In this document: positions 1-6,380 of the stretch, piece after piece
Layout: every line of letters begins with the position of its first letter
How positions within the stretch are numbered: position 1 is the first letter of the stretch
Assembly: GCA_021835265.1 (NCBI GenBank)
Contig: JAKBQK010000166.1
Location: forward strand, 1-7,150
DNA: 7,150 nt
Direction of reading: 5' to 3'
From: Thermoplasmata archaeon
Lineage (GTDB): Archaea; Thermoplasmatota; Thermoplasmata; Thermoplasmatales; Thermoplasmataceae
Program-made: the position numbers and the translations under genes
Notes under the pieces: generated by a model
The model's database searches: none
Seen by the model: only the letters and a program-made list of their open reading frames with translations
Told to the model about the DNA's origin: nothing

Positions 1-587
1 ATGTTTTCTATTTCCATATTTATAAGTTTAAAATCGCATCCAAATTCTCGGGTTCCTAAATATGGTCTATGAAAACATTGTCCTTTTCTAGCACGGCGTT
101 CGAACATAGCGGTATATTTTGCCTCTGTTTCATCAAGTTTCACTGCTTCTTCTTTTTCAATATTATCAGCAAAAATTTCGGTATTATTCTTATGGTTGTA
201 AATTCTGTTTTGATTTGGTATAAAATCAAAGTAACCATATATTCTGTATCTAACATCTTTCAAAATCAAACTTGCCCGTTGTTGTCTTACATTCTCATCA
301 TCAACAAATATGCCGTCTGGTGGTTTATCAACCCCTTCAATTTGTTTCTCACTTGGTTTAGGTATTTTTCTGCCGATTTCATTTCTTCGTATCGAAGTCC
401 ATTTAATAGGGTTAATCACTTCTATTTTTGTTATATTCCACTTTATTGCGGGTTTCCATAATATAGCCTCAAAAATGGCTCTGGCAGCAGACGGAGTAAT
501 AACGTCATAACTTACGCGTTCTACTTTCATCTCCGGTCTTGTAAAACAGGCGTAGTCTCCCCAAACCTCAAGGCACCATTCATGCAT
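1..587 (-). CDS. cas5c: CRISPR-associated protein Cas5, type I-C (Cas5c/Cas5d), partial
   Basis: Subunit of the type I-C Cascade complex. In this subtype Cas5 is also the endoribonuclease that cuts precursor crRNA, because Cas6 is absent. The 195 visible residues carry the hallmark N-terminal block (residues 15-35: FTRPEMKVERVSYDV then TPSAAR), followed by WKPAIKW (44-50), IRRNE (66-70), a RQQRA block (101-105) and RRARKGQCFHRPYLG (164-178) leading into TREF. This is the characteristic order of I-C Cas5. The start is ATG at 587. A GAGGT Shine-Dalgarno site six bases upstream overlaps the cas3 stop codon, and the gap between the genes is nine bases, so the two are one transcript. The frame is still open at base 1, so the C-terminus lies outside the window. 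Where I remember a Lys-His pair in this family, this protein has K157-Y158. Identity is sure. The effect of the Tyr is inference. Confidence 0.95.
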   Translation of the reverse strand, partial: MHEWCLEVWGDYACFTRPEMKVERVSYDVITPSAARAIFEAILWKPAIKWNITKIEVINPIKWTSIRRNEIGRKIPKPSEKQIEGVDKPPDGIFVDDENVRQQRASLILKDVRYRIYGYFDFIPNQNRIYNHKNNTEIFADNIEKEEAVKLDETEAKYTAMFERRARKGQCFHRPYLGTREFGCDFKLINMEIEN

Positions 588-593
588 TTTTTA

Positions 594-598
594 ACCTC
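594..598 (-). promoter_or_regulatory. Shine-Dalgarno site of cas5
   Basis: GAGGT on the minus strand, six bases before the ATG at 587. It shares bases with the TGA stop of cas3 (597-599), so termination of cas3 and initiation of cas5 are probably coupled. It fixes the cas5 start. Confidence 0.75.
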
Positions 599-2843
599 AT
601 ACCATAAACTTATCAGGGTCATAAATAGTTTCTCCTATCACAAGACCAATATCTTCAGAATAATCAATTTCAGAAGAAAGTGCATAAATATTGGGTTTTA
701 TTTCCTCAATAGAACCTTTTTTTAGCATATCATAAAACGCACTTTTTCTAATATTTACCGTGTATCTTTGCAATTTTCTCATTAATTGTCGATCCAATTC
801 ATTATCTTTTAAATAATCTATATATTTCACACCTTTTCCATATCTTACAAGAATTGTTTTTGTATTTCTATCATCAACAATCTTAAATTTTTCTGAAGCT
901 GTTCGAAAATTTATAGCGAGTTCAGGATCAGGGGTTAATAATTTTATAATTTCTTCAGAATCTAGGTTATGTTCTTTCCAGTATAATTCTGAAAAAAATT
1001 CGTCAAATAATTCCCGCCTAAGTGTTCTTTGAGTGGTTGCCATCAGAATAGTTCTTGATGTTTCTTCTGCCCTTCTTAAAATTCCAACTGGTGGTTTTGT
1101 AGGTGGATTAAAAACAAAAACTTTACCAAGTCCTTTCAACGAGCCCTCCCTGTTACATCGTCCCGAAGCTTGAGCAATGGAGTCTAAACCTGCCATGGAT
1201 CTGTAAACTATCGGGAAGTCTATGTCCACACCTGCCTCTATCAGTTGTGTACTTATTACTCTTACTGTAGATTTGTTATCTAATTCTTTTTTTATTTTTT
1301 CAATTGTTTTACTTCTATGTTCTCCGCACATTAAAGCGGATAGGTGGAATTTTCCTTCTTGTGGCATAAGTTCATACAACTTACGGCAGCTTTCTCGATC
1401 TGAAACTATACAAAGCACCTGTTTGTATCTTTTTAGTTCTTCAGCTATTTCTTCCCAAGTATTATTGACATTGAAATTTGAGGGAAATTGAACCTCAACC
1501 CTTTTAAATTCATCTTCTAAATGCTCGATATCGTCCATAATCTCTATAACATTTTGTAGACCCTCGAATTTCTTACCATTTACATCCCTCTCCCTAAAAG
1601 CGGGTTGAGTAGCAGTAGAGATTATAAATGTCACATTATAATACTTTGAAAGAATATTCATGGTATTTAGAATGGGTTGTAAAAGTTTTATTGGGAGCAG
1701 TTGTGCCTCGTCTAAAATCACGATCGAATTTACAATATTATGTAATTTCCTACATTTGCTCGGTTTAGCTGAAAACAATGATTCAAAAAATTGAACAGAT
1801 GTTGTTACTATTATTGGAGCGTCCCAATTCTCCGTAGCCAATCTTGATCTAAACGTGGAATCTTCACTATCAATATTAGAGTGATGCTCTACTACTTGAT
1901 CCGACCCTAATATATTTTTAAAAACATTTGCATTTTGTTCTATTATACTCGTGTAAGGTATCACATAAATTATCCTATCCATGTTATTAATCTTGGCATG
2001 TTCCATAGCAAATGATAAACTTGAAAGAGTTTTACCTCCACCTGTTGGAACAGTTAATGAGAAAATTCCCGAGGGACTATTGGCCTTTTTCTGGCATATC
2101 AACCTAATTTCTTTTCTCATCTGATTAATTTTTCTGTTGCTGGATTTCGTTTCTAACTGTGATTCTAATTGCTTAATATATTGATCAAATATTTGATCTA
2201 AATCACTCAATGATTTATATCCGCCTCTTGTCGATGATTTATTTGGATCCATGTATGACTCTGTATCCAAGAAATCTGCATCAACTAATGTAGAGTATAG
2301 CATCCTGATCCACAAAGCAAAATCTACACCATCGGGTTCAAATTTCCTTGGAAGAATTTCATCAAACTTAGCTATTTTAACCAGGTCAATTATCGAATTA
2401 TCTATTTTACTCAATTCTTGAGAATTGAGATTTTGGTATTGCAATTGAAGGGACGATTGTATAGATATTCCCCCAGCTGGTGACCAATCGGGTATTCCAG
2501 TATGGTGTCCAGATATACTGTATGCTAATATTCTACCGGTGTTGAAAGTTTGTTCTGCAAATTTTGCACCATATATTGCATGTTTCAACTTACCTTTTAT
2601 ATTTTCTAAACTTGCATCCTCATCATATCCACTTTTAATACGTAAATATTCTTGCCATTCCTTGCGACCTTTACCTAAATCATGTAACAACCCTATAATT
2701 TCTCCCCAACCACCAGAATTGAACTTTTCTGAAAATCTCCTTGAAAGTTTGGAGGTTCCAATCAAATGTTCTGTTAGAGAGTGTGGTTTAGCCCAACTTC
2801 CATCTTCATTCTTTCTCACATGTGCAATGAAATCACATTCCAT
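597..2843 (-). CDS. cas3: CRISPR-associated HD nuclease-helicase Cas3, type I-C
   Basis: Effector of type I CRISPR interference. After Cascade opens the target DNA, Cas3 is recruited, nicks the displaced strand with its HD domain and degrades DNA while translocating. The 748 residues are full length for a fused HD-helicase Cas3. HD domain, about 1-215: H21 and H26, HD at 54-55 in LLHDLGK, H88, HH at 113-114, and DAD at 188-190. Superfamily 2 helicase, about 240-580: Walker A TGGGKT 267-272, motif Ia around 293-304, DEAQ 378-381 (motif II), STATQP 409-414 (motif III), the STQLIEAGVDID block 531-542 (motif V), and QASGRCNR 558-565 (motif VI). All key residues are present, so the enzyme looks active. 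It is first in its operon, followed nine bases on by cas5, which matches the cas3-cas5 order of subtype I-C. The start at 2843 has no Shine-Dalgarno site but a well-placed TATA-like box, suggesting a leaderless transcript. Confidence 0.97.
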   Translation of the reverse strand: MECDFIAHVRKNEDGSWAKPHSLTEHLIGTSKLSRRFSEKFNSGGWGEIIGLLHDLGKGRKEWQEYLRIKSGYDEDASLENIKGKLKHAIYGAKFAEQTFNTGRILAYSISGHHTGIPDWSPAGGISIQSSLQLQYQNLNSQELSKIDNSIIDLVKIAKFDEILPRKFEPDGVDFALWIRMLYSTLVDADFLDTESYMDPNKSSTRGGYKSLSDLDQIFDQYIKQLESQLETKSSNRKINQMRKEIRLICQKKANSPSGIFSLTVPTGGGKTLSSLSFAMEHAKINNMDRIIYVIPYTSIIEQNANVFKNILGSDQVVEHHSNIDSEDSTFRSRLATENWDAPIIVTTSVQFFESLFSAKPSKCRKLHNIVNSIVILDEAQLLPIKLLQPILNTMNILSKYYNVTFIISTATQPAFRERDVNGKKFEGLQNVIEIMDDIEHLEDEFKRVEVQFPSNFNVNNTWEEIAEELKRYKQVLCIVSDRESCRKLYELMPQEGKFHLSALMCGEHRSKTIEKIKKELDNKSTVRVISTQLIEAGVDIDFPIVYRSMAGLDSIAQASGRCNREGSLKGLGKVFVFNPPTKPPVGILRRAEETSRTILMATTQRTLRRELFDEFFSELYWKEHNLDSEEIIKLLTPDPELAINFRTASEKFKIVDDRNTKTILVRYGKGVKYIDYLKDNELDRQLMRKLQRYTVNIRKSAFYDMLKKGSIEEIKPNIYALSSEIDYSEDIGLVIGETIYDPDKFMV

Positions 2844-2862
2844 CTAAAATGCAATTCGTAAA

Positions 2863-2871
2863 TTTAATATA
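2863..2871 (-). promoter_or_regulatory. TATA-like box of the cas3-cas5 operon
   Basis: TATATTAAA on the minus strand, at -28 to -20 relative to the cas3 ATG. The purine-rich GGAAAAG just upstream could be the factor B element. The distance is what archaeal leaderless transcription needs, and no ribosome binding site lies before the ATG. A transcript start at or next to the start codon is inferred. Confidence 0.5.
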
Positions 2872-3012
2872 GACTTTTCCTACAGAGTTTTTCTAATTTC
2901 CACTCTATTTGCCATAAATATGCAATGAATTGATAAGTTCTTCAGGAAATAAGTCAATTTCATCCGTTTACTTCCAGAATTGTCCTTATTCCTCCTATTT
3001 TTCTTGAAATTC

Positions 3013-3028
3013 GATAGCTTACGCTATC
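3013..3028. repeat. Perfect 6-bp inverted repeat (hairpin 1)
   Basis: GATAGC, a TTAC loop, then GCTATC. It lies about 170 bases upstream of the cas3 start. Its right arm overlaps the next hairpin, so the two stems cannot form at once in one RNA. No T-run follows closely enough to call it a terminator. Confidence 0.6.
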
Positions 3029-3049
3029 CATTTATAAATTTTAATGGAT
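3026..3049. repeat. 7-bp inverted repeat (hairpin 2)
   Basis: ATCCATT at 3026-3032 pairs with AATGGAT at 3043-3049 around an AT-rich loop. That loop includes ATTTATAAAT, itself a palindrome resembling a TATA box. It shares bases 3026-3028 with hairpin 1. Function unknown; operator, alternative RNA fold and chance are all possible. Confidence 0.5.
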
Positions 3050-3129
3050 TATTTTTCCTATAAATCACCCATAAAATCTCAATGTCAATTGATCTGTCTT
3101 CTTTTTAAGTTTTCAACTAAATCTAGGTC

Positions 3130-3141
3130 AGAGATATCTCT
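3130..3141. repeat. Perfect 12-base palindrome, possible operator
   Basis: AGAGATATCTCT reads the same on both strands. It lies in the gene-free interval, about 290 bases upstream of cas3 and about 350 bases past the HNH stop codon. Perfect palindromes of this size suit dimeric regulators, but the distance from any promoter I can place makes this only a suggestion. Confidence 0.35.
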
Positions 3142-3490
3142 ACAGTCTTCTATTCACCCTTGTTTCAGGGTATTATGTCGAGGCGAAGGACAGCCAATCT
3201 TATTAGACAACCTCTCAGGTCAAGATCACAGTCAGCTGTCTCTCGGACTCTCATAGTAACATCGTCATGTCACCGTGGACAGATAACATTTTTCTTGACA
3301 TCTAGAGATAACACGCACATCGATCAAATGTTTACTTTTCTTTGAATTCTCGATAGAAGTTAACATATTATCTGATGACTAAATTTAGAATCTTATGGTT
3401 CTAGGCATAGTGAGCGATCTAATATTAAAACAATCACTGTCCATAATTTCAGATAGGATTTGATGATCGGTTTGAAGTTAAGGTGGACAC

Positions 3491-5074
3491 TTATTTATAG
3501 TGCTTAAAGACATTATCATAATGCCACTCCAGAAATTTAGCGCTCTTCTCGCCCTTTGGAAGGCTCACAGGCGACATCCTTAATAATTCATTGTACTGTT
3601 TAATTAGAAAATCACTTTCAGCGGAAATTAGCCCCTTACTGGGTATAACGGTATCATCTTTTATCGAAATAAGTCCCTTATCGAATAGGCTGTGGTGTAT
3701 GGTGCACAAAGTGAGTCCGTTCGCAAAATTGCCTGCCGATGAATGGTCGGCACTGAATGGCATAATATGTGCCGCTTCTAACAATAAATCAGAATCTACA
3801 TCGCAAAAAAGGCACTTGTGGTTAAATAATTTCAATAAAGAATTTCGAAAAGCACTTTGAAAGAGTCTAGTTTCAGCAATATACTTGTCAGTCTGAGGAT
3901 CGACTCCATCTCCGATTATATTGATCCCATCATCATCTTTCTGCAGCGAATATTGCCTGTTGTTAGAATCACCTAATTGGACTTTGCTTCTGAGTTTTCC
4001 ATGGTAATTGTTCATCAACTCGTCATGCATATGCCGTTTGAGATTATATTTAGGAGTTTGTCCCTTGGCGAAATTTTCTAGTCCGTGTACGTTTTTTATA
4101 GAATCTTTGGAGATCGGAGGGTCAAAAATTATTACTGAATTTGGATCGATCGCATTTTTATAGGGAAACTCACCCTCTCTACGTTTCTTGACATCCGTGA
4201 CTTTTGCCTGGATCGTAATTCCTTTTCTTTCACCATCGTAAAGAAGCAAAGTACCCGGGGTGCTTCTCATATAATCACTCGGAGTATTCCAATGATCCCA
4301 TACACCTCTACTGAATTCATCGATGTAATCATTCGAGTAAACCCCAGAAACGTCTCCAAATTTAATAAATGCAATCGCACCTATTATCTCACTCGAGTAA
4401 GGGTCTATTTTTCTCCAACGATTCTTTATACTCTTAGAATATAGAAATTCTGACTGTATTCTTGGGGTCCCTCCTAGTCCGTATGAATATCCCAACGATA
4501 AAATGCGTTTATTGCTTTCCACGATTGTTTCTCCATAAGATTTCTCAATTAATTCCGAGGAATTACCCAGTCCAAAGTAATCAATTATGAGATATCTGTC
4601 TTGGAGGGACATAACAGATATGTACCTGTCCGGACTGTAGGCAAAAAGGAAATCATTAATCACAACTGAATTCGTCCCAGTAAGCTTATCAATTGAGTTG
4701 ATTCTTTTGAGTTCGTTTATTGAATTGATAAGGGTGCTATCGTCGCTTGAAGTAAGAATCTTATCGAGTACTTCCTTTAGCTGGGGATTTTCTTTGATCC
4801 CTTTAAAAATATTTTTCCAATCATCTTGATAAATCTGTACATATGCGGCCCCTTGTACATCATCATTTGGATCCCTTCGACCCTTTATGTCTAATATCTG
4901 GATGATCCGGCTCAATTCACTATTCGAATAACCGGAATTTGATTTCATAATTTTATTTCGCCAGAACGCTCTGAATTCTTCGCTCTGCCTCCTCCAGACA
5001 TCGTTTGTGCTTCCAGCATCGTAATTCTGTAGAAAAGCGTTAAAAAACTTAAGTATCTCATCTTTTTTGCTCAT
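3491..5074 (-). CDS. HNH endonuclease with N-terminal McrB-like module and possible PUA-like domain; putative restriction enzyme
   Basis: A 527-residue protein, probably a DNA-cleaving defence enzyme. The C-terminal HNH domain is clear: CLFC (C421, C424), AAHI with H436, NGL with N452, C457, HH at 460-461 and FDKG from 464. These give the H-N-H catalytic set and a Cys/His zinc site, as in HNH_2-type nucleases. Residues about 60-200 (KLTGTNSVVINDFLFAYSPD at 130-149, then YISVMSLQDRYLIIDYFG from 151) resemble, from memory, an N-terminal region shared by McrB-like and HNH restriction proteins. Residues about 230-335 (TPGTLLLYD at 272-280, AKVTDV at 290-295, a Y and the VIIFDPPI block at 314-321) have the rhythm of a PUA/EVE-like fold, which often reads modified bases; this is inference. 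It stands alone, with no methylase beside it, which fits a modification-dependent enzyme. The ATG at 5074 lacks a Shine-Dalgarno site. An ATG ten bases upstream is out of frame. Confidence 0.85.
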   Translation of the reverse strand: MSKKDEILKFFNAFLQNYDAGSTNDVWRRQSEEFRAFWRNKIMKSNSGYSNSELSRIIQILDIKGRRDPNDDVQGAAYVQIYQDDWKNIFKGIKENPQLKEVLDKILTSSDDSTLINSINELKRINSIDKLTGTNSVVINDFLFAYSPDRYISVMSLQDRYLIIDYFGLGNSSELIEKSYGETIVESNKRILSLGYSYGLGGTPRIQSEFLYSKSIKNRWRKIDPYSSEIIGAIAFIKFGDVSGVYSNDYIDEFSRGVWDHWNTPSDYMRSTPGTLLLYDGERKGITIQAKVTDVKKRREGEFPYKNAIDPNSVIIFDPPISKDSIKNVHGLENFAKGQTPKYNLKRHMHDELMNNYHGKLRSKVQLGDSNNRQYSLQKDDDGINIIGDGVDPQTDKYIAETRLFQSAFRNSLLKLFNHKCLFCDVDSDLLLEAAHIMPFSADHSSAGNFANGLTLCTIHHSLFDKGLISIKDDTVIPSKGLISAESDFLIKQYNELLRMSPVSLPKGEKSAKFLEWHYDNVFKHYK

Positions 5075-5096
5075 ACTGACTCATACGACGTATATG

Positions 5097-5104
5097 TATT
5101 TTAA
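5097..5104 (-). promoter_or_regulatory. TATA-like box of the HNH gene
   Basis: TTAAAATA on the minus strand, at -30 to -23 from the ATG at 5074, with a second AT-rich stretch (ACATATA) just downstream. No ribosome binding site precedes the start, so leaderless transcription is likely. This would make the HNH gene its own transcription unit, separate from the small genes upstream. Confidence 0.45.
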
Positions 5105-5196
5105 TCTGTTGAAAAAGGCTTGTAACATACACAAATTGAAATCAACAAGTGATATGCAACCCAATGAGCTATTTCTTGTACTATCAATTCCATCTA

Positions 5197-5562
5197 TTAG
5201 ATCTTGATTAATATTGACCCATCGTATTCATAGAAACCAATTTTTTCTCTTTCGGCTATTCCTAATTTAGCTACCAAATCATCGGGAATCTCTATCAATA
5301 ATGATCTTTCATTTTTCTGCACTAGTGCATTTGCTATAAGTCTTGGAGGTTCAGCCAAGTATTCTCGCAATTTCATGAGGCCGTATATCAAGAATGTCCC
5401 AACTAAAATCCCTCCCGCAAATGAGACTATAGGCTTCCATTCTGTCAAAGATGACGGCGCATCAATGTTCAGCTTGGCTTTAGATCGAATACGGCTAATC
5501 CATTTGTTTGTTTTAAGATGAAGAAGACCTGAAGTAGCAGTGAAAGACTCAATATATTTCAT
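5197..5562 (-). CDS. Single-pass membrane protein with C-terminal AbrB-like domain
   Basis: A 121-residue protein of unknown function. Residues 1-43 are basic and soluble (KTNKWISRIRSKAK at 17-30). Residues 44-63 form one hydrophobic membrane segment (PIVSFAGGILVGTFLIYGLM), followed by a short charged linker. Residues about 86-121 (LLIEIPDDLVAKLGI at 88-102, REKIGFYEYDGSILIKI from 105) follow the pattern of AbrB/SpoVT swapped-hairpin domains, the fold of archaeal transcription regulators and antitoxins. A membrane-tied AbrB-like segment is unusual. It could tether DNA or a partner protein to the membrane, or the fold may be used only for dimerisation. It starts six bases after the stop of the 112-residue gene and has no clear ribosome binding site, so translational coupling is likely. 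The membrane call is firm; the domain call is moderate. Confidence 0.75.
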   Translation of the reverse strand: MKYIESFTATSGLLHLKTNKWISRIRSKAKLNIDAPSSLTEWKPIVSFAGGILVGTFLIYGLMKLREYLAEPPRLIANALVQKNERSLLIEIPDDLVAKLGIAEREKIGFYEYDGSILIKI

Positions 5563-5568
5563 CGCTTC

Positions 5569-5907
5569 TTAGTATACAGGCCAGATGTAATTATTATCAA
5601 GATGCTGAAAATAATCTCTCCTAACTTCTATGTGTGGAAATACTCTCCCATTTTCATAAATCCTCAAATGGAGTTCCCATGGATCGTTGATTATCCGCGA
5701 AAGGCTATATCTTTCGTCTTGTCCCCATGCAGGACGAGCGTCCGTGAACCCCTTATTGTAAAGAAAATTAGCAAAAACCCAAACTTTGTCACTCGGAATG
5801 ACAATTGCTAGTAATCGCTCATTTTTGAAATCTTCATTTCCAAGAGTTATTTCTTGCCCATCATCAAGCACAATTTTTTCGGGATATTCATATTCAAAAT
5901 TCAACAT
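5569..5907 (-). CDS. Conserved-looking hypothetical protein, 112 residues
   Basis: A small soluble acidic protein that I do not recognise. It has no membrane segment and no cysteine. The C-terminal part is rich in aromatic and charged residues: SRIINDPWELHLRIYENG, then FPHIEVRRDYFQHL, and it ends in IWPVY. The WELH...IY.NG...HIEV.R pattern has the look of a beta-rich conserved domain, but I cannot name a family. The start is chosen as ATG 5907: a GGAGGAG Shine-Dalgarno site lies eight bases upstream, and the ATG overlaps the integrase stop codon as TAATG. An ATG at 5928 in the same frame has only a too-close purine run and would add seven residues. The overlap implies an ancestral operon integrase / this gene / membrane gene. 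The frame is intact while the integrase is not, suggesting the protein is still used or that the damage is recent. Confidence 0.7.
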   Translation of the reverse strand: MLNFEYEYPEKIVLDDGQEITLGNEDFKNERLLAIVIPSDKVWVFANFLYNKGFTDARPAWGQDERYSLSRIINDPWELHLRIYENGRVFPHIEVRRDYFQHLDNNYIWPVY

Positions 5908-6236
5908 TAGTTCCACTCCTCCGCACATTTCCTCATTTCTTTCCTGTCATTATCTTCAAGTGGAATTTAAAGGTAATGCTCATACTGCCTTGTGGTGGTA
6001 TGGCCCTAGCTCAGTGCTATCTGAAAAGCCTTATCCGGATAGTAGAACATAAGCAATGATTTCCATGTTTTCCAGAATGATTTGTTGTTAATCGGGTATC
6101 CTTCGAGGATCCTTTTTGAGAGTCTTCTCAATTTCAAATCCATGGTAGGTAATTCAGGTAAGGGTTGAGGAAACTGGAACAGTTCCGGTAACAGTCGTAA
6201 AGTCATCCAGTTTCTATGTGCACATTCAGATTTCTC
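5907..6236 (-). pseudogene. Decayed tyrosine recombinase (archaeal integrase), C-terminal part
   Basis: Remnant of a site-specific integrase of a mobile element. The minus-strand frame reads about 110 codons and resembles the C-terminal catalytic region of euryarchaeal integrases: LLPELFQ, then NNKSFWKTWKSLLMFYYP, IALS-stop-GHTTT, QYEHYL-stop-IPL, and RKEMRKCAEEW before the natural stop TAA (5907-5909). Two nonsense codons interrupt it: TAG at 6006-6008, where the family has Gln (SQGH), and TAA at 5967-5969, probably once Asn. The catalytic Arg expected in S-F-R-K-T has become Trp (FWKTW). The His of GH and the Tyr of HYL survive. A further TAG at 6237-6239 ends the frame upstream, and nothing recognisable of the N-terminal half remains. 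The gene is certainly dead. The family assignment is from recalled motifs. Confidence 0.85.
5916..5922 (-). promoter_or_regulatory. Shine-Dalgarno site of the 112-residue gene
   Basis: GGAGGAG on the minus strand, eight bases before ATG 5907. It lies inside the last codons of the integrase remnant and decides the start of the downstream gene. Together with the TAATG overlap it indicates past translational coupling. Confidence 0.75.
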
Positions 6237-6380
6237 CTATCATCTCACTATACAATTCATCATGATTGTCTAGGCAATCTTCCAACATGGTAAGTAAAAT
6301 GCTTAATGTACCAAGGGCTTTCACACCCCTGAGAACAATTTTTCCTGCGTAAACATAGCCTCTCACAGATAATAAGTTTC
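6226..6380 (-). other. Open protein-like frame of about 50 codons, possible gene relic
   Basis: On the minus strand, a frame ending at TGA 6226-6228 reads GNLLSVRGYVYAGKIVLR, then GVKALGTLSILL and MLEDCLDNHDELYSEMIGEI. The composition is that of a real protein rather than random translation of AT-rich DNA, but I cannot name a family; a transposase tail is one guess. The same frame stays open to about 6443, but from 6381 the plus strand clearly codes the hsdR remnant, so only the part left of 6381 is proposed. No start signal is visible. Confidence 0.25.

Larger units (their letters stand above)
2872..3490. other. Gene-free interval between the HNH gene and cas3
   Basis: About 620 bases with no reading frame that I recognise on either strand. 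The longest open frames have no family resemblance and no start signals. The left part (to about 3115) is very AT-rich and holds the hairpins at 3013-3049. The middle (about 3155-3290) is richer in G and C and could be the relic of an older gene or element, but no protein signature survives. A short minus-strand frame at 2880-2963 (27 codons, rich in Lys, Asn and Ile) has no supporting evidence. No tRNA, CRISPR repeat or strong terminator is visible. Confidence 0.6.

Noticed and set aside
69..510. Plus-strand frames of 130 and 66 codons
   Set aside because: Both are antisense to cas5, whose family motifs are unmistakable. The 130-codon frame is Phe-rich, as expected from the reverse of Lys- and Glu-rich coding sequence.
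2539..2847. 102-codon plus-strand frame opposite the cas3 start
   Set aside because: It is antisense to the conserved HD domain of Cas3, which fully accounts for the sequence.
2880..2963. 27-codon minus-strand frame upstream of cas3
   Set aside because: An AGGAGG lies upstream but too far from the ATG, and the translated sequence is low-complexity AT-rich coding without homology that I recognise.
3044..3345. Plus-strand frames of 61 and 70 codons
   Set aside because: No ribosome binding site, no recognisable motif and unnatural composition. They overlap each other in different frames.
3438..3489. TGTCCA...TGGACA inverted repeat, and another GTGGACA at 3275-3281, as insertion-sequence ends
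   Set aside because: The match is only six to seven bases, with no transposase relic between the copies and no target duplication. Chance is likely.
2872..3490. Possible CRISPR array or leader in the long intergenic space beside cas3
   Set aside because: No direct repeat of 25-40 bases recurs at regular spacing, and no typical I-C repeat start or end is present.
5908..5928. Longer start (ATG 5928) for the 112-residue protein
   Set aside because: The ATG at 5907 has the ideal Shine-Dalgarno spacing. The extra seven codons lie over the Shine-Dalgarno site and the end of the integrase.
6006..6206. 66-codon minus-strand frame as an independent small gene
   Set aside because: It is the piece of the integrase between an internal Met and the TAG nonsense codon. 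Integrase motifs continue in the same frame past the stop.
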